NCBI RefSeq assembly: GCF_004122145.1 | Contig: NZ_SBKQ01000008.1 | Span: 120,361 to 184,360, forward strand | DNA length: 64,000 bases | Origin: Flavobacterium piscinae | GTDB taxonomy: Bacteria > Bacteroidota > Bacteroidia > Flavobacteriales > Flavobacteriaceae | Direction: 5' to 3' | Part shown: in pieces, positions 18,218-27,226 of the stretch | How the letters are laid out: the number at the start of each line of letters is the position of its first letter | Position numbering within the stretch: the stretch's first letter is position 1 | Translations under genes and position numbers: made by a program | The notes under the pieces: generated by a model | Seen by the model: only the letters and a program-made list of their open reading frames with translations | What the model was told of the DNA's origin: nothing | Databases searched by the model: none

Positions 18218-18288
18218 ACAATTCATCCTTAAAAATCAACAACTCAGTCAAACTCTTTTTTAAACCCATGATTTTCAAACGAAATTTG
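18218..18288 (+). promoter_or_regulatory. Putative LytTR operator and promoter of the DUF2141/LytS/LytTR operon
   Basis: Direct repeats ACAATTCAT (18218-18226) and ACAACTCAG (18239-18247) have the same 21-bp period as the site at 15882. A -7-like GAAATTTG (18281-18288) sits at exactly the same distance (second repeat to TTTG is 46 bp in both). The downstream TTTGNCTCATCAAAA block is also shared. This points to autoregulation by the operon's own response regulator. Confidence 0.65.
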
Positions 18289-18326
18289 ACTCATCAAAAA
18301 TTTATTAATCTTTAAATCTAAACAAT

Positions 18327-18731
18327 ATGAAAAATTTACTATTCATGATGATCATTTGTTTCAGTTGCGGCCTATTAGCCCAAAGTAAATTAACTGTCAA
18401 CATAAAAGGCTTGAAAAATAATAAAGGCCAAGTAGTAGTTGGCTTGTATCAAGGCGAAAAGAACTTTTTGCGAAAAGTATATTTTGGAAAAGTTGTTTCT
18501 ATTTCCAATAAAGAAGCAGTAGTAGAATTTGATCATTTACCTTCCGGTGAATTTGCGATTTCCTTATTTCATGATGAAAACGGAAATGGAAAATTGGAAA
18601 CAGGTTGGTTTGGCATTCCGAAAGAAGATTATGCTTGTTCAAATGGGGCAAAAGGATTTATGGGACCACCAAAATATTCTGATGCAAAATTTACAATTAA
18701 TCAAAACAAAACTATAAACATAAAAATCTAA
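18327..18731 (+). CDS. DUF2141 exported protein
   Basis: A 134-residue protein with signal peptide MKNLLFMMIICFSCGLLAQ. The body (LTVNIKGLKNNKGQVVVGLY ... FAISLFHDENGNGKLETGWFG ... EDYACSNGAKGFMGPPKY) is the DUF2141 family in full. DUF2141 is a periplasmic or outer-membrane beta-sandwich domain of unknown role, often beside TonB receptors. First gene of a seven-gene run reaching the LytTR regulator. 4 bp separate it from the next gene. Confidence 0.88.
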   Translation: MKNLLFMMIICFSCGLLAQSKLTVNIKGLKNNKGQVVVGLYQGEKNFLRKVYFGKVVSISNKEAVVEFDHLPSGEFAISLFHDENGNGKLETGWFGIPKEDYACSNGAKGFMGPPKYSDAKFTINQNKTINIKI

Positions 18732-18735
18732 AATC

Positions 18736-19356
18736 ATGACAAAAATTATTATTACCATCGTTTTATTTGTGACTACTCAATTGTTTTCACAAGGTCAATT
18801 TGAGCAAGGAATGGGAAAAGCATTCGCTCTTTGGGGAGAAGGAAAAAACACAGAAGCTTCGGCCATGTTTGAACGCATCGCTTCTGCAGAAAAGGAAAGT
18901 TGGCTACCTAATTATTATGTGGCTTTAGTCAATACAACTACAGCTTTTGCCACAAAAGATAAAGAGCAGATGAATGCTTTGCTATCAAAAGCACAATCAG
19001 CATTAGATATTGAGTTAACTAAATACCCAAATAATGCTGAATTGTTAGTGATGCAAGCCATGATTCATACCGCTTGGATTGCTTTTGACCCGATGACCAA
19101 TGGCATGAAATTATCCGGAAAAGTGATGGAATTGTATGGAAAAGCAGAACAAATTGAGCCCAATAATCCTCGAGTAGTATTGAGCAAAGCAGAATTTGAA
19201 TTAGGGTCTGCAAAGTTTTTTGGTACCGATACCAAACCAATCTGTGCTCAAATTGACAAATCTATTGAACTTTTTGCTACATTTAAACCTCAATCCGTTT
19301 TTCATCCAAAGTGGGGTTTAGACAGAGCACAAGAAATTGCTAAATCCTGTAAATAA
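18736..19356 (+). CDS. Exported TPR-like protein
   Basis: A 206-residue protein with signal peptide MTKIIITIVLFVTTQLFSQ and an all-helical mature part resembling tetratricopeptide repeats (ALWGEGKNTEASAMFERIAS, AQSALDIELTKYPNNAELLV, GKAEQIEPNNPRVVLSKAEF). It probably acts as a periplasmic scaffold. It is second in the operon between DUF2141 and the sensor kinase, an arrangement that suggests involvement in the same envelope response; exact role unknown. Confidence 0.7.
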   Translation: MTKIIITIVLFVTTQLFSQGQFEQGMGKAFALWGEGKNTEASAMFERIASAEKESWLPNYYVALVNTTTAFATKDKEQMNALLSKAQSALDIELTKYPNNAELLVMQAMIHTAWIAFDPMTNGMKLSGKVMELYGKAEQIEPNNPRVVLSKAEFELGSAKFFGTDTKPICAQIDKSIELFATFKPQSVFHPKWGLDRAQEIAKSCK

Positions 19357-19364
19357 TAATAGCT

Positions 19365-20702
19365 ATGCAAAAGTATATTCAAGAATTTCCGAGAGCAACA
19401 TGGATAAGTTTAGGTGTTTTTTTAGTGCTTGTACTAATCCGTTTTTTAACTGGTGTTCATTTTGCATTGAATACGGATTTATTAGTAAATTTTGGTTACA
19501 CCATGCTCTATGGATACTCTTTATACTTTGCAAATAGTTTTGTTTTTAGTAAGTTGGATGATTTTTATAAAGACAATCGCTTTACTCGAAAAAGAATAAT
19601 TATCGGAGGAATTCTTTCGTTTTTTGTCTCCATGTTTGTTATTTTTTTAATGCGAATTTTTGAAGATGTTATGATTGAAAAGAAATCATTAAGTGATTTT
19701 TTAGCTACCGAAAAGCCATCTAACTATATTGTTGCGATGGTAATCACGCTCATCATAACTTTAGGAATTCATGCTTTTTATTTTTACAAAGCCTATCAGG
19801 AAAACAAAGTAAAAGAACAAAAAGTTATAGCCGGAACAGCTTCCGCTCAGTTTGAAAGTTTAAAAAACCAAATTGATCCTCATTTTTTGTTCAATAGTTT
19901 AAATGTACTCAGTTCATTGATAGAAGAAAATCCCGAGAGTGCTCAAAAGTTCACCACTTCTTTATCAAAAATCTATCGTTATGTTTTAGAACAAAAAGAC
20001 AAAGAATTGGTAACTGTTCAGGAAGAATTAAACTTTGCTAAAACCTATATGAATCTGTTGAAAATGCGATTTGAAAACAGTATTACATTTGAGTTGCCAA
20101 CTGATTTTTCTAATGAGGACGCTAAAGTAGTTCCTTTGTCCTTGCAACTATTGTTGGAAAATTGCATTAAGCACAATGTGGTGAGTGAAAGTAAGCCATT
20201 ACACATTAAAATTTACATTGAAAATAATTTTTTAATAGTTGAAAATAATTTACAGAAAAAAGAAGTCTTGTCCGACAGAAAAGGAGTAGGACTTCAAAAC
20301 ATAGTGAACCGCTATGCTATATTGACCAAACGAAATGTGTTGGTTGAAGAAAATGAAAATGCATTTAAAGTTTTATTACCCATTTTAACAAAACAAATTA
20401 CATTTATGGAAACGCAAACAAAATATAGTGAAAACATGGCTTATACGCGAGCCAAAGAACGTGTAGAAAATTTAAAAGGGTTTTATGGAAATTTAATTTC
20501 CTATTGTGTAGTTATTCCCGTTTTGATCATCATTAATCTGAATACGTCAAATTTCCAATGGTTTTGGTTCCCCATGTTAGGGTGGGGATTAGGAGTATTT
20601 TTTCACGCTTTGGAAACTTTTGGTTATGGTAAATCATGGGAAGAACGAAAAATTCGTGAAATTTTGGAAAAAGAATCAAAAGAAAATAATAAATGGAATT
20701 AA
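19365..20702 (+). CDS. LytS-type sensor histidine kinase with C-terminal 2TM domain
   Basis: A 445-residue protein. Four hydrophobic segments occupy residues ~12-150. The His_kinase domain follows (SLKNQIDPHFLFNSLNVLSS, with the phospho-accepting His in DPHFLFN). The ATP-binding part has LLENCIKHN and KGVGLQNIVNRY near residues 265-325. Residues ~350-440 form an appended 2TM domain (YTRAKERVENLKGFYGNLIS ... FGYGKSWEERKIREI), duplicated in the next two genes. It should phosphorylate the LytTR regulator encoded at the end of the operon. Confidence 0.88.
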   Translation: MQKYIQEFPRATWISLGVFLVLVLIRFLTGVHFALNTDLLVNFGYTMLYGYSLYFANSFVFSKLDDFYKDNRFTRKRIIIGGILSFFVSMFVIFLMRIFEDVMIEKKSLSDFLATEKPSNYIVAMVITLIITLGIHAFYFYKAYQENKVKEQKVIAGTASAQFESLKNQIDPHFLFNSLNVLSSLIEENPESAQKFTTSLSKIYRYVLEQKDKELVTVQEELNFAKTYMNLLKMRFENSITFELPTDFSNEDAKVVPLSLQLLLENCIKHNVVSESKPLHIKIYIENNFLIVENNLQKKEVLSDRKGVGLQNIVNRYAILTKRNVLVEENENAFKVLLPILTKQITFMETQTKYSENMAYTRAKERVENLKGFYGNLISYCVVIPVLIIINLNTSNFQWFWFPMLGWGLGVFFHALETFGYGKSWEERKIREILEKESKENNKWN

Positions 20703-21019
20703 AGGACAATACTATGGAAACGAAATCAGAATACGAAAGTTACTTAAAAGCAAGTAAACACGTTAAAGAAATCAAGGGATTCTATGTTCATTTGTTGTGT
20801 TATGTATTGGTAATTTCCTTATTGGTTTATTTAAACCTGACGTTTTCACCCGAGCACTTATGGTTTATATATCCTATGGCCGGTTGGGGAATAGGTTTGG
20901 CTGGTCACGCGATTGGCGTTTTTGGAACCAACATGCTTTTCGGTAAAAACTGGGAAGAAAGAAAAATAAAAGAATTTATGGAAGAAGAACAAAGTAAAAG
21001 TACAAATTTTAAAAACTAA
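20693..21019 (+). CDS. 2TM domain protein
   Basis: A 108-residue protein consisting of one 2TM domain: ASKHVKEIKGFYVHLLCYVL, two transmembrane segments, then the family tail FGKNWEERKIKEFMEEEQ. It overlaps the kinase gene by 10 bp, so translation is probably coupled; an alternative ATG lies at 20714. The domain is almost identical in plan to the C-terminal domain of the kinase. It may associate with the kinase in the inner membrane. Confidence 0.85.
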   Translation: MELKDNTMETKSEYESYLKASKHVKEIKGFYVHLLCYVLVISLLVYLNLTFSPEHLWFIYPMAGWGIGLAGHAIGVFGTNMLFGKNWEERKIKEFMEEEQSKSTNFKN

Positions 21020-21024
21020 AAATT

Positions 21025-21333
21025 ATGAACATTCAAGACGAAATTAAATACCAAGAAGCGAAGAAAAGAGTACAAAAAATAAAAGGATTTTACACCCATT
21101 TACTTGTCTATATTCTTGTAAATCTGATGATTATTGTTTTAAATTTTAAAGATTTAGCTCCCGGAGAATCGTATTTTCAATTTAAAAATTTTATGACAGC
21201 CTTTTTTTGGGGAATCGGACTTGTTGCTCATGGATTTTCGGTTTTTGTACCGCAATGGTTTTTAGGGAATGATTGGGAAGAACGAAAGATCAAAGAAATC
21301 ATGGAAAAAGAGAAACAAAACAAGTGGGAATAA
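21025..21333 (+). CDS. 2TM domain protein
   Basis: A 102-residue protein, the third consecutive copy of the 2TM domain: EAKKRVQKIKGFYTHLLVYI, two hydrophobic segments, and the tail LGNDWEERKIKEIMEKEKQN. It starts 5 bp after the preceding 2TM gene. Separate and kinase-fused copies in one operon suggest the domain is an oligomerisation or signal-input module; this is inference. Confidence 0.85.
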   Translation: MNIQDEIKYQEAKKRVQKIKGFYTHLLVYILVNLMIIVLNFKDLAPGESYFQFKNFMTAFFWGIGLVAHGFSVFVPQWFLGNDWEERKIKEIMEKEKQNKWE

Positions 21334-21411
21334 CTATGACTTGATTTCTGTTTTAACATTACCAATTCGTTGAATACAGTCTTATTCATTTAATCAAAAA
21401 ATCTAAAAACA

Positions 21412-22605
21412 ATGAAAAGTTTATATTCCATTTTACTTCTTATTTTTCTGATCCCTTATAGTTATGCACAAAATAGTATAAAAGTAGGGGATAAAGCTCC
21501 AAAAATAAATGTTACAGATTATCTTCTTAATTCTCCAAAAGATAAAAATTTTGAAAATAAGTTTATCGTTCTTGAATTTTGGGCCACTTGGTGTGCACCT
21601 TGTTTAAGTGCAGTACCACATTTGAACGATTTACAAAGCAAGTATAAGGATCGAAATGATTTAGTATTTCTTTCTTTAACTTATGAAAAGCCTGAAAAGG
21701 TGAAAAGAACGCTTGAAAAAGTGAAATTCAATACCATTGTAATTTCAGATCAAACTAAGCAAACGGAGTCAAATTTTAATGTAAAAGGTATTCCACACAC
21801 CGTATTAATTGATAATAGAGGTATTATAAAATGGATTGGAACACCTATGGAATTGACTGCATCGCTACTCGATAATTTACTAGCGGGACAACCAATCAGC
21901 TCAAATGTAATAGTTGAGAAAGTAGAAGAAAATTCAGAAAAGGTTTCGATAAAAAAGAACGTTGAAGTGGCGATGGGTTTTTTAAAAGATTCAAATAATC
22001 ATTACACTTTCAGCTTATCAAAAGCTTTAGAGAATGATGATATAATGTCAATCGATGCTTTATTCAAAGGTAAATACCTCGATTTGAATAGTGATGTAAA
22101 ATCAATGTTTTCTAAAATTAATAAAATACCTGAATCGCAAATCATTGTTCCTAAAGAATTGAAAAGTAATTATAATTTGTTTTACAAAAATCTGAACGAA
22201 ATGGACTTACAAGCTCATGGTAACATTTTGAAAAACAACCTTCTCACAGCCTTGAATTTATACGAAACCATTCAAACTAAAAAAGTTGATGTATACCTTT
22301 TTAAAGTGAACGATTCAAAAAAAATACCTGTTTCAATAGATCAAAATGAAGAAAATCATTCGGGTAGTAATGAAACACATTTTATCTTTTCCAATGCAAA
22401 AGTAGAAACATTAATTACCGATATGAGTGATTTTTATAATGTAATTTTACTTGATGAATCAAATCTAAAACAAAATATTGACTTGCTAGTTAAAAAAGGA
22501 AGCTTTGACGATTTTGAAAAGGATTTGTTGGAAAGTGGTTTTATTTTAGAAAAAGTCTCAAAGGAGGTTGATTTTTATAGTTACAGTTTAAAAAATAAAT
22601 CATGA
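21412..22605 (+). CDS. TlpA-like periplasmic thioredoxin with long C-terminal extension
   Basis: A 397-residue protein. Signal peptide MKSLYSILLLIFLIPYSYAQ is followed by a TlpA/ResA thioredoxin fold with active site WATWCAPC (near residue 60) and the cis-Pro segment GIPHTVLID. Residues ~170-397 form a second domain (NHYTFSLSKAL ... KKVDVYLFKVND ... LLESGFILEKVS) that loosely recalls the TIGR03435/DUF3738 family; that assignment is tentative. It overlaps the response regulator start by 4 bp. A thiol-redox protein between sensor and regulator genes suggests the stimulus involves envelope redox state or a metal. Confidence 0.8.
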   Translation: MKSLYSILLLIFLIPYSYAQNSIKVGDKAPKINVTDYLLNSPKDKNFENKFIVLEFWATWCAPCLSAVPHLNDLQSKYKDRNDLVFLSLTYEKPEKVKRTLEKVKFNTIVISDQTKQTESNFNVKGIPHTVLIDNRGIIKWIGTPMELTASLLDNLLAGQPISSNVIVEKVEENSEKVSIKKNVEVAMGFLKDSNNHYTFSLSKALENDDIMSIDALFKGKYLDLNSDVKSMFSKINKIPESQIIVPKELKSNYNLFYKNLNEMDLQAHGNILKNNLLTALNLYETIQTKKVDVYLFKVNDSKKIPVSIDQNEENHSGSNETHFIFSNAKVETLITDMSDFYNVILLDESNLKQNIDLLVKKGSFDDFEKDLLESGFILEKVSKEVDFYSYSLKNKS

Positions 22606-23357
22606 GAATAATTATCATTGAAGACGAAAAACCAGCTGCTCGATTATTGCAACGCAAAGTTGAAAAATTAGGTTTACAAGTGGAGTCACTATTGCATTCT
22701 GTTGAAGAAGCTTTACAATGGTTTCATTCCAATGAACACCCGGATTTAATTTTTTTAGACATACAGTTGTCGGATGGTTTATCGTTTGAAATTTTTGAAC
22801 AAATAGAAATAAAAAGTGCGGTGATTTTCACGACAGCTTTTGATGAATATGCGTTGCGGGCTTTCAAATTGAATAGTATTGATTATTTACTAAAACCAAT
22901 TGATGAAGATGATTTGTCTATGGCAATAACAAAATTTAAAAATCAATTTCAAAAGAGCAGTATATCATCGTTGGACTTTGAAGCGATTAAGCGTATGTTA
23001 GTTAATCCAAATGAAAGAACATACAAGCAACGTTTTACCATCAAAATCGGAGAACATTTAAAAATGATTTCCATTGAAGAAGTAGAATGTTTTTATAGCG
23101 AAAACAAAGGTACTTATCTTCATACGATAGACAATCGTGATTATTTGTTGGATATTACTTTAGAACAACTGGAATCCGAACTAAATCCGAAAGATTTTTT
23201 TAGAGTGAGCCGAAAATTCATCATTCCTTTAAGAACTATTAAAGATATTGTGGTCTACAGTAATTCGCGTTTAAAAGTTATTCTTCCTACTTATAAAGCC
23301 GATGAAGTTATTGTAAGTCGTGAGCGGGTTAATGATTTTAAAGAATGGTTGGGATAA
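22602..23357 (+). CDS. LytTR-family response regulator
   Basis: A 251-residue protein. The receiver domain spans residues 1-120 (acidic pocket IIEDEKPAAR, phospho-acceptor Asp in LIFLDIQLSDG, conserved FTTAFDEYALRAF and Lys in YLLKPIDEDD). The LytTR DNA-binding domain spans ~145-250 (RFTIKIGEHLKMISIEEVEC, RDYLLDITLEQLE, FFRVSRKFIIPL). It ends the operon that begins at 18327 and is followed by a strong terminator. The paired 9-bp repeats at 15882 and 18218 are its likely binding sites. Confidence 0.92.
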   Translation: MRIIIIEDEKPAARLLQRKVEKLGLQVESLLHSVEEALQWFHSNEHPDLIFLDIQLSDGLSFEIFEQIEIKSAVIFTTAFDEYALRAFKLNSIDYLLKPIDEDDLSMAITKFKNQFQKSSISSLDFEAIKRMLVNPNERTYKQRFTIKIGEHLKMISIEEVECFYSENKGTYLHTIDNRDYLLDITLEQLESELNPKDFFRVSRKFIIPLRTIKDIVVYSNSRLKVILPTYKADEVIVSRERVNDFKEWLG

Positions 23358-23359
23358 AA

Positions 23360-23387
23360 AAAAGACTGTCTTTTCGGACAGTCTTTT
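23360..23387. terminator. Bidirectional terminator
   Basis: A perfect 11-bp stem AAAAGACTGTC / GACAGTCTTTT with a 6-nt TTTTCG loop, flanked by A and T runs. It lies 3 bp after the LytTR gene and serves the plus strand; it can also face the convergent Omp28 gene. Confidence 0.85.
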
Positions 23388-23408
23388 GTAAATTATTGAA
23401 ATTTATTT

Positions 23409-24461
23409 TTATAATTCTTCAAAATCTTGATTATCACCGGGAGATGCTTTACGCACATTGATAGTTTTATTGTTTTCGTCGACCACAAAAGCAACAAATT
23501 CAATGTTATTAACATTTTCAATATTTGCAGGAACAGGAACTGAAAAAGTTTTAGTAAATGTTTGACCAACAGTTGTATTGCTATTGGCAATTGATTCGCC
23601 TAAAAGAGGCGTTAAACAATTTCTCAGCACATGGTCATGTAGAAAATTAGAAATTGTACCCGGACCGGTAAAAAAGTTCGTATAATTTACTTGATCGTAG
23701 ATTAATCCATTTTCAAGAACATATACAACTAATTTTATATTAGAGAAATCTTTACTAAATTTTACTTTTGTTTCCAGATTTAGAGTAGAACCAACAATTG
23801 AAACATCCATGGCTATACCTAATTTAGGGTTTTCACCTTGCGTTAAATTGATAACTTGAGTAATGTTATTCTGTTCAAGGGGTTGCCAACGCGTCATTCT
23901 GTTTAACAATGCTTTCGGATAGCCGGACATATTTAATATCCCTTCTAATTCAGAAGAATCAAAATTATAAGGATCGTAACTCGCATCAGCAGGATTCGAA
24001 CTGGAACGATGAATTCCAACAGTAACAATTTTGTCAGTTTGAGCACGAGCTAACTCAATAGCATGATTCACACGTGGGCAATTACCACACCAAGTACCGG
24101 TATAATCTTCGATTAATACACGTTTCACGAAATTGATTTCAGATCCATCGTGAAATCTCACGGTGATTGGTTCTGATTCAACACCAAGGTATTTAGCTTT
24201 TATTACTAGATCTCCAATTTCAGACCCCGTGAAGTTATTTCCATTAATTTCTGTATCATTAACGTAAATTGTTGCTTCATCGGTGATGTCATTTCCACCA
24301 TTTGTCGTTACTGAAAAAGTTATGGTTTCACCAATTACTTTAACAGAACTGTCAGCAGTCAAACTGATTGATTCAACAGGATCTAAAATGGTGTAGTCAC
24401 TACTGCAAGAAAATAAAGTCAAGACTAAAGTAACAACACTTAAGAAACCAAATTTATTCAT
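23409..24461 (-). CDS. Omp28-related lipoprotein with thioredoxin-like CxxC
   Basis: A 350-residue protein. The lipobox LTLFSCSS at residues ~15-21 predicts a lipid-anchored N-terminus. An Ig-like segment spans residues ~30-105, followed by an Omp28-type domain beginning VLIEDYTGTWCGNCPRVNHA, with the CGNC motif of a thioredoxin-like fold. It has no T9SS sorting tail, unlike the related protein encoded at 25270. Third gene of a minus-strand run of three exported proteins. Confidence 0.85.
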   Translation of the reverse strand: MNKFGFLSVVTLVLTLFSCSSDYTILDPVESISLTADSSVKVIGETITFSVTTNGGNDITDEATIYVNDTEINGNNFTGSEIGDLVIKAKYLGVESEPITVRFHDGSEINFVKRVLIEDYTGTWCGNCPRVNHAIELARAQTDKIVTVGIHRSSSNPADASYDPYNFDSSELEGILNMSGYPKALLNRMTRWQPLEQNNITQVINLTQGENPKLGIAMDVSIVGSTLNLETKVKFSKDFSNIKLVVYVLENGLIYDQVNYTNFFTGPGTISNFLHDHVLRNCLTPLLGESIANSNTTVGQTFTKTFSVPVPANIENVNNIEFVAFVVDENNKTINVRKASPGDNQDFEEL

Positions 24462-24465
24462 TTAC

Positions 24466-25173
24466 TTACTCTTTAATTATTTTAATGGATGAAGATTTTC
24501 CTTCAGCTGATGAAAAGCTTGCTACATAAATTGCTGAACTTAAATTAGATAAATTCAAATTTTGAATACCTTCAAAATAGTTGTATTCACTAATTAACTG
24601 ACCATTCAAGTTAAAAATTGAAAGATTTCCAGCTTGTGTTGAGTTAAATTTAAATTCGTTTTTTACAGTAGTATTTTCAATATTAATTCCTAATGAAGAT
24701 AAATTTTCAAAAGAATTAACAGATAAATTTGAATCATATCTGTAAACAAAATTTATAGCATCATTTTCAAAACCAACGGCATAAACTGAAAAATGAAATT
24801 CCATGATTTCTCCGTTTCCGGCATTAAAATTAACAAAATGATCCCCTTGAGCAGGATTACTTTGACCAGGTAAAAGAGGATTGTAATAATCTGGATAAAT
24901 ACCATTTACAGCAACACTGTCAAAACAAGAACCTCCATAACAAAGTTCAAACTGGGTTCCGTTAGTATTAACAAGATTAGTGCATTTTACTTTAATGTCT
25001 AGTTCTTGGTTGCTTGTATTTTGCACTCTAAAGTTAAGATAATTATCTCCTGGTCCATAAGTTAATACAGCACCGTCATTGATTGTTGTTCCATCAGACT
25101 TTTTAAAAGTAAACTGAGAAAAAGCATTTAGAAATACCAAACAAAATAAAATTGAGAACGAAATTTTTTTCAT
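24466..25173 (-). CDS. T9SS type A exported protein
   Basis: Start set at the second in-frame ATG, giving signal peptide MKKISFSILFCLVFLNAFSQ; 235 residues. The body is beta-rich with two cysteines in FELCYGGSCF. The last ~75 residues (LSIFNLNGQLISEY ... NLSNLSSAIYVASFSS ... SIKIIKE) form a T9SS type A sorting domain, here without the usual YPNP motif. It lies 4 bp upstream of the Omp28 lipoprotein and 96 bp downstream of another Omp28 protein, suggesting one transcription unit. Function unknown. Confidence 0.8.
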   Translation of the reverse strand: MKKISFSILFCLVFLNAFSQFTFKKSDGTTINDGAVLTYGPGDNYLNFRVQNTSNQELDIKVKCTNLVNTNGTQFELCYGGSCFDSVAVNGIYPDYYNPLLPGQSNPAQGDHFVNFNAGNGEIMEFHFSVYAVGFENDAINFVYRYDSNLSVNSFENLSSLGINIENTTVKNEFKFNSTQAGNLSIFNLNGQLISEYNYFEGIQNLNLSNLSSAIYVASFSSAEGKSSSIKIIKE

Positions 25174-25269
25174 TTTTGTAGTTTTAGTAATGTACAAATC
25201 TAGTAAAAAAATAGATTTAAGGATAAATTAAGGGTGTTAAATAAAATTTAACACCCTTTGTATTATTTA

Positions 25270-26997
25270 TTATTTGATGATTATCTTATCGGTTTTAGCA
25301 AAATTGTCCCCGGCAAAATTAATTAAATACATGCCGCTTGAAAGTGACCCTAAGTTGATAGTACTTTCACCTGCCTCAGCTTGTTGAGCCAATACTTGTT
25401 TACCGCTTAAATCGGTTAATGTAATCATTGCATTTTCAGGCAATGAAATTGTCACTAAACCATTTGTTGGGTTAGGGTAAAATTTAATTAATGAAGCGTC
25501 AAAATCATTTACACTTAAGTTTGTATTTACGCCGAATTTTCTTGTATCTGTACTAGTAAAAGTTCCACCGCTCATTCCTGGTATTAAAACTCCATTTGCC
25601 AAAATTTGGTAACCACCAAAACCATAAGCTGCACTACTCATACCATCACCATAACTATCATTAACAGTTAAAGTATAACAATCATTTGCTAAAGTAACAT
25701 TAACATCAGGTTGCGGATAGGCACCTGCAGCACCTGCATCAGCATATGGGCCTCCTGAAGCAACAGTAACTCCGGCGTTGTTTTTTAAATTCCAAGTTGT
25801 TTCACTACCATAACGGTCTGTTGTAATACGAATGGTAATATTTGTTTGATCAGTTTCTGCTGCTTTGTTAAAATTAGTAGAACCTACATTATCCGCATTG
25901 TTGTCATCATTTGGAATAGTAATTGTCAAAGTATTTGTAGGGTTTAAGGTAAAACTATAACTTGGTAATTCTACCACTGTACTAGTTAATGGTGCTAGAT
26001 TCCCTGTCCAAGTATAAACAGAATTTGCACCTGAATTAATGTTATATTCAATTGGTAAACTTGTTAAAGGAGTTTGACTTAAGTTTTGAATAGTAACTTT
26101 AGGACTAATGGTGTTTACACATTGAGCACCAATACTTTCGATGCTTTTTACTTTTACATCATTATTTGCTAAACCTGTGTAAGTAGGTTTTGCACCATTA
26201 CCACTGATTATTTTTTGTTGTGTTTCTGCAACAAAAGCAACTAATTCCATTTCACCAATTTCAGCAGAAACACTGTTGTAAGATTCCGGAATTGTATAAG
26301 TAAAACTTTGTGTGTAGAATGAACCGGTTGAAGTAGAAGTAATATCAACACCCCATTGACCAGTAATCATGTGAACTAAACGGTGCATGTGATTATAATT
26401 ATTCCCCATATTTCCTCCTGTTTGAGGACCTAACGTATTATTTTGTAATAAAGCAATATTTAATTTGTTTGTGCTTACAGGGCTGTTACCGGTGTAATAA
26501 ACTTCTACAGTAACTGTTAATTCTCTTGTTTGAGCATTTATAACTCCTTGAACACCAACGTTTACGTATGAACTTTGGTTAACTATTTGACTGGCAGCGT
26601 TAGCCCAATTATTTCTAAACATGGCAGTATAACCAGAATGAATTGAAAGACCTGAAAATACATTTCTGTTCATTGAACCAGCTGGATAACCAAATCCTGA
26701 TTGAGCAGGGTTATAAGATTGTTGAACAATTGCATTACCAAAAGAAGTTCTAAAATCAGGTTGACCGGCACCTGGTGTGGAAAACCCACCTTGGTGGATA
26801 TTGATAATAAATGCATTGTTGGGGTTAGCGTTAACAATGCTGTTTGCAATTGCATGACCTTGAGGACAAAAAACGCAATTCACACCTGTATATTCCTCCA
26901 AAATTGCTTTTCTGTTCTCTGGAGTTGTACTAACGAAAGTTTGGCTATAAGAATAACCAAATGTCAACAATAACGCTGAAAGTAATGTTTTTTTCAT
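25270..26997 (-). CDS. Omp28-related T9SS-secreted protein
   Basis: A 575-residue protein. Signal peptide MKKTLLSALLLTFGYSYSQ is followed by an Omp28 domain starting AILEEYTGVNCVFCPQGHAI (CVFC, a thioredoxin-like CxxC). A beta-rich middle follows, with NDSYGDGMSSAAYGFGGY near residue 445. The C-terminus from IKFYPNPTNGLVTISLP to KTDKIIIK is a type A sorting domain. A -7-like TATTTTTG lies upstream on the minus strand, divergent from tlpA/DUF6029. The CxxC is shared with its neighbours, so this island may handle thiols or redox-sensitive cargo outside the cell; that is inference. Confidence 0.85.
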   Translation of the reverse strand: MKKTLLSALLLTFGYSYSQTFVSTTPENRKAILEEYTGVNCVFCPQGHAIANSIVNANPNNAFIINIHQGGFSTPGAGQPDFRTSFGNAIVQQSYNPAQSGFGYPAGSMNRNVFSGLSIHSGYTAMFRNNWANAASQIVNQSSYVNVGVQGVINAQTRELTVTVEVYYTGNSPVSTNKLNIALLQNNTLGPQTGGNMGNNYNHMHRLVHMITGQWGVDITSTSTGSFYTQSFTYTIPESYNSVSAEIGEMELVAFVAETQQKIISGNGAKPTYTGLANNDVKVKSIESIGAQCVNTISPKVTIQNLSQTPLTSLPIEYNINSGANSVYTWTGNLAPLTSTVVELPSYSFTLNPTNTLTITIPNDDNNADNVGSTNFNKAAETDQTNITIRITTDRYGSETTWNLKNNAGVTVASGGPYADAGAAGAYPQPDVNVTLANDCYTLTVNDSYGDGMSSAAYGFGGYQILANGVLIPGMSGGTFTSTDTRKFGVNTNLSVNDFDASLIKFYPNPTNGLVTISLPENAMITLTDLSGKQVLAQQAEAGESTINLGSLSSGMYLINFAGDNFAKTDKIIIK

Positions 26998-27226
26998 AGT
27001 TTAGTGGTTTGTTAATTAAAATTGTTTAGTCGTTTGTTAATTAATAGATTAACTTAAAAATTAGAATTTTCAAAAATATACTTTTTTTCAAAACAATTCA
27101 CGTTTTATTAATTTTTTTTAAACATTTTTTTAACTATTAAACTAAATTTGAAAGTATTTTTTTAATATTGTCCCAAAATCATTAAACAAACAAATATTTT
27201 ATAATCTCTTTAAACAAACCACAACA

